Shown: positions 29,127 to 40,050, counted from the stretch's first letter. The stretch: 64,000 nt of DNA from Ningiella ruwaisensis (GCF_004798935.1 NZ_RAHT01000006.1:1-64000), one strand, 5' to 3'. Notes: generated by a model from the letters alone, not told the origin. A program made the numbers and translations.

Positions 29127-30530
29127 TTAATCAAGCGTTAGTGACAACGCCTCATAGGCTTGTGCAACACTCACAAACGAACCCATAACCACTATCATAT
29201 CAGCATTCGAAGCCTGTTCAAGCGCGCTTTGCAAGGCTGCACTTATATCATCGAACGCTTCACAGGGTGCTTGCGTTTGCGTTTTGACAGCATTGACCAA
29301 TCTCGACGAGAGTTCGCCGCGTTTGCCCGGCAAGCTAGCGCAATACCAGTTTGTGGCAATTCCACTAAGACTTTGAATAGTCGCTTCAATATTTTTATCT
29401 TTGAGCATGCCAATCACCATATGACAACGCTTATGCGCGATGGTTGCCAATTTGTTGGCTAGATATTCTGCAGCCGCCTGATTGTGCGCAACATCCAAAA
29501 TGATACAGGGTGAATTGGAAACAATCTGTGCTCGCCCAAAAAGTGAAGTGCTGGCGATAACTTTGCTTATGTCGGCTTCGTCTTGAGGCGCAGCGGTCAA
29601 TAAATTAAATAGCTGCTGATTTGCCTTTAAGCGTTGATTTGATGGATTGGGATTCAAGTGGCTATATTCTTGTGCACGCTCTTTAATACAGTGCCAAATA
29701 TGCCACGCGCCGGCAATTGCGCCCATCACGTTTTGAGGAGGAATCGCGCTTCCCGCCCAATGGTATTCAAAATGCTGTTTTACTGGCGTATCCAAGGGCA
29801 AACTAAAGCGGGCTGCATAACACTCATCGCGATTTTTCGAAGGTGCTTCTACAAAATCAAAATCGACGCCCCGACGATAAACCCTGTTTTGCTGCCCGTC
29901 TATATGTGCTTCAGCCTTTGCATAACGTTCAGTGTAGGCAATAACACTTCGTTTGTTCTGCTTAACGATCCCGCATTTTTCATATGCAATTTGCTCCAGG
30001 CTTGAACCCAGATAGTCCTGATGATCAAGACCTATGCTAGTAATGATATTAACATCAGCATCAATGATGTTGGTGGCATCTAAACGCCCGCCGAGACCTA
30101 CTTCAAGGATAATGATATCCAGCGCTTTTTCTTTAAAAATATGCATCGCGGCAAGTGTGGCATATTCAAAATACGTTAAGCTTATCGACGGATAAGCAGC
30201 AGAAGCCTCGCACGCGTGCTTAATTTGTTTAAAGGCCTTACAAATATTGAGGTCCGATTCTGACGTATTGTTTACTCGAATACGTTCATTGAACTTTAAG
30301 ATATGGGGCGACGAATACACACCAACGCTAAAACCGGCTTGCAAGCATATTTGCTCAAGCAAACGGCAGGTCGTTCCTTTGCCATTAGTGCCTGCTACGG
30401 TGATAACGACAGCCTGCTCAAAATTCAATTGCATTCGCTGAGCTATCAGCCTGACTCTCTCAAGCCCCATGTCAATATCAATAGAATGACTCGCTTCGAT
30501 ATAAGCGAGCCATGCGGCGAGGTTTTTCAT
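29127..30530 (-). CDS. folC: Bifunctional folylpolyglutamate synthase / dihydrofolate synthase
   Basis: About 467 residues of the Mur-ligase fold. The P-loop VTVAGTNGKGTTCRLLE (about 45) and FEYATLAAMHIF, then LEVGLGGRLDATNII and VDVAHN-like ILDVAHNQAA, are typical of FolC. It adds Glu to dihydropteroate and to folates. I set the start at the ATG at 30530. A TTG five codons upstream (30545) is also in frame, and neither has a strong ribosome site; translation is probably coupled to accD, whose stop is 18 bases away. Confidence 0.94.
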   Translation of the reverse strand: MKNLAAWLAYIEASHSIDIDMGLERVRLIAQRMQLNFEQAVVITVAGTNGKGTTCRLLEQICLQAGFSVGVYSSPHILKFNERIRVNNTSESDLNICKAFKQIKHACEASAAYPSISLTYFEYATLAAMHIFKEKALDIIILEVGLGGRLDATNIIDADVNIITSIGLDHQDYLGSSLEQIAYEKCGIVKQNKRSVIAYTERYAKAEAHIDGQQNRVYRRGVDFDFVEAPSKNRDECYAARFSLPLDTPVKQHFEYHWAGSAIPPQNVMGAIAGAWHIWHCIKERAQEYSHLNPNPSNQRLKANQQLFNLLTAAPQDEADISKVIASTSLFGRAQIVSNSPCIILDVAHNQAAAEYLANKLATIAHKRCHMVIGMLKDKNIEATIQSLSGIATNWYCASLPGKRGELSSRLVNAVKTQTQAPCEAFDDISAALQSALEQASNADMIVVMGSFVSVAQAYEALSLTLD

Positions 30531-30547
30531 AGCCTTATAGACCAATC

Positions 30548-31420
30548 TTATTCAATCAGGAGGGCCTTGTCTTCAGATGAACTGCCTTTCAGTTTACTTA
30601 AAATACCGAAAAGCTTATCGCGCATTTGCCGTCTATCAACAATCATATCGATTGCGCCTTTTTCAAGCAAAAACTCACTGCGCTGAAAACCATCGGGTAG
30701 CTTTTCTCTAACAGTTTGTTCTATTACGCGAGGACCGGCAAAACCAATCAGCGCTTTGGGTTCAGCGATATTGATATCGCCAAGCATTGCCAAACTGGCA
30801 GAAACGCCACCCATGGTCGGATCGGTTAACACCGAAATATAAGGCAAACCTTTTTCGCTCATTTTGGCAAGGGCAGCACTGGTTTTTGCCATTTGCATCA
30901 GTGAAAGCAATGCTTCTTGCATGCGCGCACCACCGCTGGTCGAAAAGCAGACCAAAGGTATATTATGCTCTAAACAGGCGTTTACCGCAGCGACAAAGCG
31001 CGCACCAACCACGGAGGCCATCGAACCGCCCATAAAGGCAAATTCAAAGGCAGCAACCACAACAGGCATACCGTTAATAGTGCCTTTCATCACAACAAGC
31101 GCATCTTTTTCATTTGTTGCTTTTTGCGCCGCTGAAATACGATCTTTATATTTTTTGGAGTCTTTAAATTTAAGCACATCCTGAGGCTCAAATTCAGCGC
31201 CAATTTCTTTGCGGTCTTTACTATCTAGCAGAGAGTTAATGCGTGCTCGTGCTGTAATTCGCATGTGATGGTCACATTTTGGGCATACTTCCAGAAGCTT
31301 CTCGAGCTCGGTTTTATACAACACAGCGTTACATGCAGAGCATTTTGTCCATATGCCTTCAGGCACATTACTTTTGGTTGATGATTGTGTTTTTGGCAGT
31401 ATCTTTTCGATCCAGCTCAT
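30548..31420 (-). CDS. accD: Acetyl-CoA carboxylase carboxyltransferase subunit beta
   Basis: 290 residues (E. coli 304). The N-terminal zinc ribbon has two CxxC pairs (CSAC about 28, CPKC about 47). The carboxyltransferase core shows [33 protein letters not shown] and [16 protein letters not shown]. It transfers carboxyl from biotin to acetyl-CoA, with AccA. It heads the accD-folC-dedD-cvpA-purF run. Confidence 0.97.
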   Translation of the reverse strand: MSWIEKILPKTQSSTKSNVPEGIWTKCSACNAVLYKTELEKLLEVCPKCDHHMRITARARINSLLDSKDRKEIGAEFEPQDVLKFKDSKKYKDRISAAQKATNEKDALVVMKGTINGMPVVVAAFEFAFMGGSMASVVGARFVAAVNACLEHNIPLVCFSTSGGARMQEALLSLMQMAKTSAALAKMSEKGLPYISVLTDPTMGGVSASLAMLGDINIAEPKALIGFAGPRVIEQTVREKLPDGFQRSEFLLEKGAIDMIVDRRQMRDKLFGILSKLKGSSSEDKALLIE

Positions 31421-31633
31421 TGACAGGTGTCCTGTTTATATTTTTATTACTCACTGTTATGAAAAGGCAAGATTAAGCCTTTGCATCACAAATAAATGTA
31501 AGGTCGTTAAAGCAATATACATTCTATTTATTTGATTACTCTAACATAGCGCAAGTTGGCAATTAAATCATATTCCACGCATCTTAAAAACAAAAAAGCG
31601 AGAGGACTTACCACCCTGTTTACTTCAAAGACT

Positions 31634-32308
31634 TCACTCGGTGCTTTTCAAGTTAAAAAATAAACGCATACAAGCATCAACATGTCGGTTAATTACTTCG
31701 TCGCTATGTGCATTTTCACCCGTAATCAATTTAAATTCAGGTGCCAAAATAAACGGCGCACCAACAGCGGTAGCAAGTATGTACTTTGCGTGCATGAGGT
31801 CAACATTTTGATTGAAGCTACCGCTTGCCTGTGCCTGTTCAATGACATTCATAATCATGTGACTATGATGTCGCTGATGCGTATCAACCAGCCACTCCAA
31901 CCTCCCACTGGCTTGCATTCCCTCTAAAAATAACAGGCGCATATATTCAGGAGCGCTTGCTGTAGCCTTTATATACCCAGTTAATAAAGCGCGTATGTAG
32001 TCGTCACCACTAAGATTTTGTAAAGATGAAAATAATTTGGATAGCGCGTCATCCAGCTTTCTGAACAAGGCATTTACACATGCTTTCCACAAATCTTCTT
32101 TATTTTTGAAATGATAAACAATCAGTGGAACTTTAACATGTGCATCTTTTGCGATATCGCTTAAAGACGCTGCTTCGAAACCAACGCTAAAAAAACGTTT
32201 GCTCGCTGCTGCTAAAACCGCTTGCTGAGTCGCCTCTTTTGCCGCTTTGCGACTATTAGGTGAGCAGCAGCTCTGGTCTGTCTCACTCTTTTTGTTGTTT
32301 TTGTCCAA
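31634..32308 (-). CDS. TetR/AcrR family transcriptional regulator
   Basis: 224 residues. A charged N-terminal tail is followed by the TetR helix-turn-helix (about 28-75: AVLAAASKRFFSVGFEAASLSDIAKDAHV in two pieces, then PLIVYHFKNKEDLW). An all-helical ligand/dimer domain fills the rest. The start is TTG with GGGGA 6 bases upstream; no usable ATG exists before the DNA-binding domain. It is divergent from the sterol-desaturase-like gene, and the shared promoter holds a perfect 10-bp inverted repeat, so local autoregulation and control of the neighbour are likely. The tail includes CC and a KxxK pattern of no known meaning. Confidence 0.88.
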   Translation of the reverse strand: MDKNNKKSETDQSCCSPNSRKAAKEATQQAVLAAASKRFFSVGFEAASLSDIAKDAHVKVPLIVYHFKNKEDLWKACVNALFRKLDDALSKLFSSLQNLSGDDYIRALLTGYIKATASAPEYMRLLFLEGMQASGRLEWLVDTHQRHHSHMIMNVIEQAQASGSFNQNVDLMHAKYILATAVGAPFILAPEFKLITGENAHSDEVINRHVDACMRLFFNLKSTE

Positions 32309-32348
32309 TATGTTCCCCGTCTACCAATTTTTACACGCCTCACTATAA

Positions 32349-32378
32349 TTTCATTGACAAACAACTCAGTCAATGAAA
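32349..32378. promoter_or_regulatory. Perfect 10-bp inverted repeat, candidate TetR operator
   Basis: TTTCATTGAC and GTCAATGAAA are exact reverse complements separated by 10 bases. The repeat lies about 40 bp upstream of the TetR start and 55 bp upstream of the desaturase start. Half-site size and 20-bp centre spacing fit TetR-family operators. Confidence 0.65.
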
Positions 32379-32433
32379 AACTGTCGTTCATCACGTTTTA
32401 TTTACATTAATATAACATTGTATTGGGTGCGAT

Positions 32434-33402
32434 ATGTATCACGAAGTCTATCTTGAAAGTGCATTTGATCAAATCACTCAATGGGGTCGTTTTTTGTATG
32501 ATGCGGCCGAAAGTGGCGAAATGTTTCTGCTTTTGCTTTTTACCTATCTTGCCATGATTGCTACCGAACGTTTGCTTTACATTTGGCTTAAACCCAGACA
32601 ATACAATGATAAAGATGGTTTGTGCAGTATGGCGGTGTCGACAATAACGGCCATAGGTGAAGCGCTCATTTTTGGCGCCCTGTTTGTTGCGATCTATATT
32701 TTTGTGTATGAGAATTTAAGAATCTTCACTATGCCCAATGTGTGGTGGGCTTGGGCCTTCATATTTGTACTCCACGATTTCTGCTATTACGTCGACCATT
32801 ATGTCAGCCACCGGGTCGGATTTTTCTGGGCCTTCCACCATATCCATCATTCCTCTAATGAATTAAACATTACCACGGCCGCAAGAGGATTCGTCCTGGG
32901 TCAGTTAGCCCAGCCAGCTTATTTTTTAATGCCCTTTTTAGGCGTGGACTTAATTCAATTGGCCGTTATTGCATTTGTAAAAAGCTTATGGGGCATCTTC
33001 AATCATACGCAACTGGTAAACAGAATGGGTGTGTTGGAAAAAGTGCTATGTACCCCTTCTGTGCATAGAGTTCATCACGGTACGCAAGCAAAATACATCG
33101 ACAAAAATTACGGACAGGTACTTCTAGTTTGGGATAAGCTTTTTAAGACTTTTCAAGAGGAAGACGAAAAGCCAAAATACGGATTAGTAAACCCGCTTAA
33201 TACCTACAACCCACTAAAAGTTCACTACGCCGGCGTATATGACCTTTACAAAAAAATCGCCAGCGCGCCAAAAATATCTGACAAATTTAAATATCTCATC
33301 AAGCCTCCGGGATGGGATCACGTCAGTCAGTCTGAGACAACAAAATACGCCAATCCATTGCGGTCTCAGCAAGCGCCACCGTCGAACATTGAATCACCCT
33401 AA
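32434..33402 (+). CDS. Sterol desaturase / fatty acid hydroxylase superfamily protein
   Basis: 322 residues with four or more membrane segments in the first 200 residues. The diiron histidine boxes are in order: HDFCYYVDHYVSH (about 113-125), HHIHHSSNELN (about 132-142), and HRVHHG (about 211-216). Such enzymes hydroxylate or desaturate lipids at the membrane using oxygen. It is divergent from the TetR gene and lies 105 bp upstream of a TonB-dependent receptor in the same direction. A role in handling an imported hydrophobic compound is inferred from that context; the substrate is unknown. Confidence 0.87.
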   Translation: MYHEVYLESAFDQITQWGRFLYDAAESGEMFLLLLFTYLAMIATERLLYIWLKPRQYNDKDGLCSMAVSTITAIGEALIFGALFVAIYIFVYENLRIFTMPNVWWAWAFIFVLHDFCYYVDHYVSHRVGFFWAFHHIHHSSNELNITTAARGFVLGQLAQPAYFLMPFLGVDLIQLAVIAFVKSLWGIFNHTQLVNRMGVLEKVLCTPSVHRVHHGTQAKYIDKNYGQVLLVWDKLFKTFQEEDEKPKYGLVNPLNTYNPLKVHYAGVYDLYKKIASAPKISDKFKYLIKPPGWDHVSQSETTKYANPLRSQQAPPSNIESP

Positions 33403-33507
33403 TCCCTTATATGTATGAAGGATTTATTCAATTGAGTGCTTACAGAACAATACCTTTCCACTCATACAACTTTGCACATACAACTTTACATAAGAAAAGG
33501 ACGCACC

Positions 33508-36055
33508 ATGAGCCATTCAGTTATTCAACAGGGAAGTATTAAAACGCCCCAACGCCGAGTATTTAAACATTCTGCTATTGCATTAAGCTTCAGTTTATTG
33601 TTTTGCAGTTCAGGCGCTTATGCAAACCTGATGTCCGATTCGCAAACTCAGCCTGACGAAGAGGCGAGGAATTCAGAACCGCTAAAGCGTTCCACCCAAG
33701 CGCAGCAAAACCCGGAAAATGCTTCACTTGAAGTAATTGAAGTGAATGCATTACGCCGAACTTCTTCTTTGCAAGAGGTCCCTGTTTCGGTGTCGGCGTT
33801 TAGGGAAGATTTACTCAATAATGTTGGTATCAGAGATATTCGAGATTTAGAAAATCTCTCTCCAAGTATCGATGTAAGCACTGGGCAGTCTGCAGCAACC
33901 GCTACAGCTATTAGTATACGTGGTATTGGAACAGGCTCGGAATAACCCCGGATTTGAACCGGCAGTGGGTATTTTCATCGATGGCGTTTATCGAAGCCGA
34001 ACGGGAGTGGCGCTTTCTGAATTACCTGAACTGGAGCGAGTGGAAGTATTGCGAGGGCCACAAGGCACTTTGTTTGGAAAAAATACATCGGCCGGTGCCC
34101 TGACAATCACCACAAAAGGTCCCTCATTTGAAAAAAAAGGCTATCTTGAGTTGGCAATAGGAAACTTTAGTGCACGAGAAATTAAAGCCGCACTCAATAC
34201 GCCTCTGAACGACGAATGGGCTTTTCGTGTAAATGGTTCGCATCGAACTCGAGATGGCTACATCGATGATTTTAATGCAGACCGCGCCTTTAATGATATT
34301 GACCGGTACACACTTAGAGGCCAGGCGCTTTATGAAGGAAATGACTTAACTGCACGGATTATCGTTGATACTGCCTCAACGGACGAAAATTGTTGCGCGG
34401 GTATTAATGTGTTTACTGGACCCACCGCACCTGCTGTCAATGCCGGAGCAAGCTTTCTGGGACTGCAGGGAATAGTCGCTTCAACAATAGGAGAACCACA
34501 AGTTTCTTATAGTCCTAATCGCGATTTAGGGGAGCAGGTAGACGAATACGGCATTTCTGTAGATCTTGAATACGCTTTGGAAAGTGCCACTTTTTATTCC
34601 CTGACCGCTTATCGAGATTGGGAAGTGGACCGAGGCATGGATGTTGATTTTTCAGGCATTGACCGAGCTTATCGAGATGATTACCTGTCGTCTGTAAGCG
34701 ACTTTATGCAAGAGTTCAGACTACAGGGACTGGCTTTTAACGATAAGGTCGATTACCTTGTAGGCGCATTTTACTCTATGCAAGATTTGAGCTTGACTGA
34801 CACGGTAAGGGTTGGCACTCAGGGCAACTTATATGTAGATTTGCTCTTAAGCGGTCTGGCCGGCGGCCAACTATTTGGCAGTCTTGGCCCGTCGGTTCCA
34901 TTACTTTTACCTATTGCTGTCCCTGCCTCAATGGAAGGTGATGGTCAACTGGGTGATAATTTTGACGTAGAAACGCAATCAATCGCGCTATTTTCACACA
35001 ATATCATCAGCTTAGGCGAGCGTTTAAAGCTAAGCGCAGGCATTCGCTACTTACACGAATCGAAAGAGGCATCGGCCAATCTGCTTGGTCAACTTCCGGC
35101 CTGTGATTTTTACCTTGACTCGGCCAATGCACCTTTAACACAAGGTTTATTGGGCGTAGCAGGCGGCGCTGCCGTTTTACTCTCATGCAACCCTGCAATA
35201 AATACTGAATTCAATGGTCAGTATGCCGACGACAGAAGCGAAAATGCGCTTACCGGTAGTATTAAACTTTCTTATCAACTTAATGACGACACACTTTTAT
35301 TCGGTGGTTACGATAGAGGCTACAAAGCAGGCGGATATAATCTTGATCGTGGTGGATTTGATTCAGTGTTATTTGGGGGTGATGGCCCCCAGATGGACGA
35401 TTTGGAATTTGAAGAGGAAAGTGTTAATGCATTTGAAGTCGGATTAAAGAGCAGCATGCTCGATAACAGACTGACACTTAATACCAGCGTGTATTATCAG
35501 GATTTTTCAAACTATCAGTCGCTGGTGTTTTCAGGCTCAAACTTTACCGTTCAAAATGTCGATAAAACAATCTCAAAAGGCATCGAATTTGAAAGCGCCT
35601 TAGTGGTGAGTGAAGCATTAACGGTTAATGCTGCCTACACCTATAATGAAGTCTACTTTGACCAAAACGCCAACCTAAGTAACACCCCACTAGACGGATT
35701 GCAAGGTCAACAGCTTGCGAATGCACCTCGTAATAGCTACAACTTCAACGTGACTTATTCGCCTCAGATAAACGATACCATGCGCCTGATTTTACATACT
35801 AATATCAGAGCCTATTCCTCTCATCGAGTAGAAAGCAGTGAGCTATCACCCTTCAATGAATCGGGCGCCTTGGTTGGGGCTAAAATTGCTTTGGAAGCGA
35901 TAGATAATCGATGGGAATTTAGTTTACGCGCAGAAAATTTGTTCGAAGAAGAAATTTACGTGGCCGGGTTCTTTGTGCCTGAACAAAACGGCACATTTGC
36001 AGCTTATCCAAATGCGCCTCGTTTTGTTACCCTCGAAGGGCTTTGGCGCTTTTAG
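33508..36055 (+). pseudogene. TonB-dependent receptor interrupted by a single-base frameshift
   Basis: The first frame (33508-33945) gives a signal peptide (ending SSGAYA) and the start of the plug (EVIEVNALRRTSSLQEVPVS, then SISIRGIGTGSE) before a stop. The second frame resumes at 33941 with NNPGFEPAVGIF, then DGVYRSRTG, LRGPQGTLFGKNTSAG and a full beta-barrel ending in LWRF. Dropping one G at 33939/33940 restores a continuous GTGSNNPGFEP plug, about 848 residues long. The start has AGGA 7 bases upstream. The receptor would import a ligand across the outer membrane. The break may be a sequencing error or a recent inactivation; all other motifs look intact. Confidence 0.85.
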
Positions 36056-36068
36056 TCAAACAAGACTC

Positions 36069-36854
36069 CTAGTCTGGTAAAAATAAGGGCCCTATCGGCA
36101 TATCAGGCAAGGAAAAGGTGTCTGGATAGTGAACTTTAACCAGATAGAGCCCGTTAGGTTTAGCCGTAGCGGCGGCTTTTGTTCTGTCTTTAGCAGCAAG
36201 TAAATCCGCCATCCATGAGGGCGATTGCTCGTTTTGACCAACAATTAAAAGCGAGCCGACAATATTGCGCACCATGTGATGTAAAAATGCATTGGCTTGA
36301 ATATCAACTACAATGTAGCGCCCTTTACGATACACACTTACACGTTGCACGTTTCGAAAAGGCGTCTTTGACTGACACAACGACGCTCTAAATGCGCTAA
36401 AATCATGCTCACCTACAAGATGCTGCGCGCCTTCGTGCATAAGTTGCTCGTTTAATGGCTGATAGACATGCGTTAAACCTTTTTGCATGATACCGGGGCG
36501 TAATGCATCGTTATAAATTACATAGCGATATCGACGTGCATGAGCGCTGAATCGAGCATGAAAATCTTCGCTGACTTCTTGCGCCCAGGTAACGGCGATA
36601 TCATCGGGGAGCAAAGTATTCATTCCCCTTGTGTAGGCTTTCAAAGGCCGTGAAAGCGTCGTATCAAAATGGATGATCTGACCTGTGGCGTGCACACCTG
36701 CGTCAGTTCGACCGGCGCAAACCACTTCCACTTTTTCCTGTAATATTTGTGCAAGGGCATCTTCGACTTTTGCTTGCACGCTGCTTACATGCTCCTGACG
36801 TTGCCACCCTTTGTAAGCATGTCCAAAATATTCGATCCCTAAGGCAATTCGCAT
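36069..36854 (-). CDS. truA: tRNA pseudouridine(38-40) synthase
   Basis: 261 residues. The catalytic Asp lies in [14 protein letters not shown] (about 47-60), and the family start [20 protein letters not shown] and RDD-equivalent segments are present. It isomerises U38-U40 in the anticodon arm of many tRNAs. It is last in the rnm-yciO-scpA-scpB-rluB-truA run and convergent with the TonB-dependent receptor. Confidence 0.96.
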   Translation of the reverse strand: MRIALGIEYFGHAYKGWQRQEHVSSVQAKVEDALAQILQEKVEVVCAGRTDAGVHATGQIIHFDTTLSRPLKAYTRGMNTLLPDDIAVTWAQEVSEDFHARFSAHARRYRYVIYNDALRPGIMQKGLTHVYQPLNEQLMHEGAQHLVGEHDFSAFRASLCQSKTPFRNVQRVSVYRKGRYIVVDIQANAFLHHMVRNIVGSLLIVGQNEQSPSWMADLLAAKDRTKAAATAKPNGLYLVKVHYPDTFSLPDMPIGPLFLPD

Positions 36855-36884
36855 AATGTCTTTGAGTTAAACTGTAATGAAGGT

Positions 36885-37757
36885 TTATCGTCGGGTTTTA
36901 ACGCGCTGTCTGTGTGCTGCAACCTTGTTGGTTTTATGCTTGCGAACGGACCGACGCATTCTGCTCAATTTAGTATGATCAAGTTTGTCCATTGTGTGAA
37001 CCTTGGTCTCGGTTTCAGGCGCAAGCTTTACCATGTCTCGCAGGGCATTAACGTTTTCCAGATCAAGCTCAATCCAGGCGCCTTGCGGTAATCGCTTAAA
37101 CATTTCAAGATTGCCATAGCGCACGCGGATAAGTCGCGATACTTGCAAGCCTTGAGACTCCCAAAGGCGTCGGACTTCACGATTTCGCCCCTCTGAAAGC
37201 GTGACGTTAAACCACTGGTTTTGCGACTCATCGTCAGTAGGGCGAACATGAATATGATTAAACTTAGCCATCCCATCTTCCAATTCCACGCCCTTACAGA
37301 GCTTGCGTAAAATAGCCGGAGTTACTTCGCCAAACACGCGCACGGCATACTCTCTTTCCACTTCGTGGGAAGGATGCATCAAGCGATTGGCAAGCTCACC
37401 GTCGTTGGTGAACAAAAGCAGGCCACTGGTGTTGATATCCAGCCGACCTACGGCTATCCACCTTTCGCCCACAAGATGCGGCAGCCTGTCGAAAACCGTT
37501 GCCCTGCCCTCTGGATCATTGCGCGAGCACAATTCACCCTCTGGTTTGTTATACATCAGAACACGACAGGCACCGCGCTCCTTGTTGCGAGCGAGAGGAT
37601 GCCCATCAACACGAATTTGGTCAGCAAGCTCTACCCTATCCCCAAGTGTTGCTATTTTACCATTGACAGAAACACGTCCTTGCTCAATCCATTTTTCCAT
37701 TTCGCGGCGCGATCCTACACCATTGTTTGCCAGGACTTTTTGCAGTTTTTCACTCAT
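36885..37757 (-). CDS. rluB: 23S rRNA pseudouridine(2605) synthase
   Basis: 290 residues. An S4-like RNA-binding domain (about 2-60, [20 protein letters not shown]) precedes the RsuA-type synthase domain, with the catalytic Asp in [17 protein letters not shown] (about 100). The C-terminus is strongly basic ([18 protein letters not shown]). The ATG at 37757 overlaps nothing but follows scpB's TAA immediately (TAATATG), implying coupling. A longer reading to 37823 would run into scpB and adds non-family residues. Confidence 0.94.
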   Translation of the reverse strand: MSEKLQKVLANNGVGSRREMEKWIEQGRVSVNGKIATLGDRVELADQIRVDGHPLARNKERGACRVLMYNKPEGELCSRNDPEGRATVFDRLPHLVGERWIAVGRLDINTSGLLLFTNDGELANRLMHPSHEVEREYAVRVFGEVTPAILRKLCKGVELEDGMAKFNHIHVRPTDDESQNQWFNVTLSEGRNREVRRLWESQGLQVSRLIRVRYGNLEMFKRLPQGAWIELDLENVNALRDMVKLAPETETKVHTMDKLDHTKLSRMRRSVRKHKTNKVAAHRQRVKTRR

Positions 37758-37758
37758 A

Positions 37759-38475
37759 TTAATGTAAGGTTCCGGTATTAGGGATGTCACTATCATCTGA
37801 TTCATCCGCTTGTTTCTGAGCACCTGATGCGGGTGATGACAGGCTAAAGGTATCTGTTTCGCTTACAGACGCAGCTTTTGACTCAGGCTCATCTTCAGTT
37901 AACACAGACGGACTTGATGATGCGGCTTCTGCGGCTGCTAAGGCTTCATCAAACATATCTGCAGAAGGTAATTGAGATAGCGAAGATAAACCAAAGTAGT
38001 CTAAAAAAACAGGCGTTGTAGCAAAAAGTGCCGGTCTGCCTGGCACTTCTTTATGTCCAATCACTTTGATCCATTCCCGCTCACTTAAGGATTTTATAAT
38101 TTGGCTGCTAACGGCCACACCTCTTATTTCTTCAATTTCTCCGCGCGTAATGGGTTGCTTATAGGCAATTAATGAAAGCGTTTCAAGCATTGCGCGAGAA
38201 TATTTAGGCACTGTTTCTTGCCAAAGTTTACTTAAAATTTGCCCTAATCCGGAATTTGACTGAAAGCGGTAGCCAGACGCCACTTTCAACAATTGTATAC
38301 CGCGTGGAGCGTAATCCAACTCCAGCTCTTTAAGCGCTTTATTTAGCTGACGACTGGACACATCAAAATCGCTCAAAATAGTCGCTCGCATCTTGTCTAC
38401 CGATAGAGGCTTTTCGGCAACAAATATGGCCGCTTCAATCAGTTGTTTTAGCTGTTCATCTTTAATCTTACTCAA
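37759..38475 (-). CDS. scpB: Segregation and condensation protein B
   Basis: 238 residues. Two winged-helix domains (about 8-165) contain the ScpB-typical [22 protein letters not shown] Ser/Ala/Asp-rich tail of about 60 residues follows. ScpB is the kite subunit that loads onto the kleisin ScpA in SMC-ScpAB. The start is TTG, overlapping the end of scpA by 8 bases, which implies translational coupling. No smc gene is in the window. Confidence 0.93.
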   Translation of the reverse strand: MSKIKDEQLKQLIEAAIFVAEKPLSVDKMRATILSDFDVSSRQLNKALKELELDYAPRGIQLLKVASGYRFQSNSGLGQILSKLWQETVPKYSRAMLETLSLIAYKQPITRGEIEEIRGVAVSSQIIKSLSEREWIKVIGHKEVPGRPALFATTPVFLDYFGLSSLSQLPSADMFDEALAAAEAASSSPSVLTEDEPESKAASVSETDTFSLSSPASGAQKQADESDDSDIPNTGTLH

Positions 38476-39406
38476 AATCTGACTCGTTCTGATTGTCTAT
38501 AGCATCAGCGTCATCATCGTATGCACCAAGTTTAACATGAATATTTGAATAAGGCTTTGCCTGTTGAAGCATCACCAGACCTTCTTTTACAAGCTCTAAA
38601 ATTGCGATGAATGTAACTACCACACCCGACTTGCCTTCTTTTGCGTCAAGCAGGCTATCTAAACCTACATATTCCCGCTGAGAAAGTCGCGTCATTAGCA
38701 TGCTCATTCGCTCGCGTGTTGAAAGCACTTCTTTTTCAATCTGATGATGTTCAAAGGCATTGGCGCGCTGCATCGCTTGTGAAAATGCCAACACCAATTC
38801 CTGAAGATGTACCTGAGGTAGATGTTTAATGGGCTGTACGTTGTCGCTGGTATCTGCATTTGCCACATACATATCACGATGCAGTCTTGGCGCGCCATCG
38901 AGCGCTTCAGCTGCATTTTTGATTCGCTCGTATTCTTTTAAACGGCGTATGAGTTCAGCGCGTGGATCAAGTTCTTCGTCGTCCTCGCTCTCTACTTTCG
39001 GCAGTAACAAGCGCGACTTAATTTCAGCAAGCATTGCCGCCATCACTAAATATTCACCCGCCAGTTCAAGCTTAACGTCTGTCATGGTTTCAACATACTG
39101 CATATATTGCTGAGTAACTTGCAATACCGGCAGCTCAACAATATCAAACTTTTGTTTTCGAATAAGATAAAGCAATAAATCCAAAGGCCCTTCGAAGGTT
39201 TCGAGAATGACCTCAAGCGCATCAGGTGGAATGTATAAATCTTCGGGTTTTTCTATTAGCGCTTCACCGTTAACAAAGGCAAGCGCCAAAGGTTGCTGTT
39301 TTGTGGGCGATGCAGCAAGCAGTTCGGGTGATGAGTTTGTACTCTCAGCCTTTTCTAATGAATCATCCACCGCCCATGCTCCAATGCACGCCATTGTAGC
39401 GGCCAC
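38468..39406 (-). CDS. scpA: Segregation and condensation protein A (kleisin)
   Basis: 312 residues. The kleisin N-terminal motif FEGPLDLLLYLIRKQKFDI begins near residue 69, then QYMQYVETM and AAMLAEIKSRLLLP, and a C-terminal winged helix. About 65 residues precede the family start and are low in complexity. The called start is GTG without a clear ribosome site, and an ATG four codons in is equally possible, so the N-terminal extent is uncertain. The gene overlaps scpB and follows yciO by 23 bases. Confidence 0.92.
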   Translation of the reverse strand: MAATMACIGAWAVDDSLEKAESTNSSPELLAASPTKQQPLALAFVNGEALIEKPEDLYIPPDALEVILETFEGPLDLLLYLIRKQKFDIVELPVLQVTQQYMQYVETMTDVKLELAGEYLVMAAMLAEIKSRLLLPKVESEDDEELDPRAELIRRLKEYERIKNAAEALDGAPRLHRDMYVANADTSDNVQPIKHLPQVHLQELVLAFSQAMQRANAFEHHQIEKEVLSTRERMSMLMTRLSQREYVGLDSLLDAKEGKSGVVVTFIAILELVKEGLVMLQQAKPYSNIHVKLGAYDDDADAIDNQNESDFE

Positions 39407-39429
39407 ATGATGAGTAAGCCACTCGCTTC

Positions 39430-40050
39430 TTATTCAAAAGGACTTGGATCGCCGCTTCCATAGCGCATAACCGTTGTTCCACCTTCAGACATATCAATCA
39501 CGGTAGTGGGCTGCTCACCTAAATAACCACCATGAATAATGACTCCCACCAGCTTTTCAAGTTTGTCTCTGATTTCATCGGGATCACTTTCAGCCACTAT
39601 TGCATTAGGTAAAATCAGGGTTGTCGACATTAAAGGCTCACCCAGCTCTTCCAGTATTGCCAATGCAATATTGTTTGCCGGCACACGAATACCGATGGTT
39701 TTACGTTTTGGGTTTTGCAATCGCTTTGGCACTTCTTTTGTGGCTTTAAGGATAAAGGTGTAAGGACCAGGCGTGTTGTTTTTTATCTGACGAAAGGCGG
39801 TATTGTCCACGCGCGCATAAACCGACAGTTCAGACATATCGCGACACATCAGCGTAAAGTTATGGTCTTTGTCGATATCGCGGATGCGGCAAATCTGCTC
39901 AAGCGCCTTTTTGTCGTCCATTTGACAGCCAATAGCGTAGCCAGAGTCGGTTGGATAAACTACAACTTCGCCTTGACGAATTAATTCGCAGGTTTGACGC
40001 ACAAGACGCACCTGAGGATTATCGGGATGAATATAAAAAAATTGGCTCAT
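39430..40050 (-). CDS. yciO: YciO-type Sua5/YciO/YrdC family protein
   Basis: 206 residues with the family fold: YPTDSGYAIGCQMDDKKA (about 33-50), LMCRDMSELSVYA, PGPYTFILKATKEVPKRL and GIRVPANNIA. E. coli YciO is of this length, and the rnm-yciO neighbourhood is the same as in E. coli. The related TsaC/Sua5 enzymes make threonylcarbamoyl-adenylate for tRNA t6A; YciO's own role is less certain. I favour YciO over TsaC because of the context. Confidence 0.9.
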   Translation of the reverse strand: MSQFFYIHPDNPQVRLVRQTCELIRQGEVVVYPTDSGYAIGCQMDDKKALEQICRIRDIDKDHNFTLMCRDMSELSVYARVDNTAFRQIKNNTPGPYTFILKATKEVPKRLQNPKRKTIGIRVPANNIALAILEELGEPLMSTTLILPNAIVAESDPDEIRDKLEKLVGVIIHGGYLGEQPTTVIDMSEGGTTVMRYGSGDPSPFE

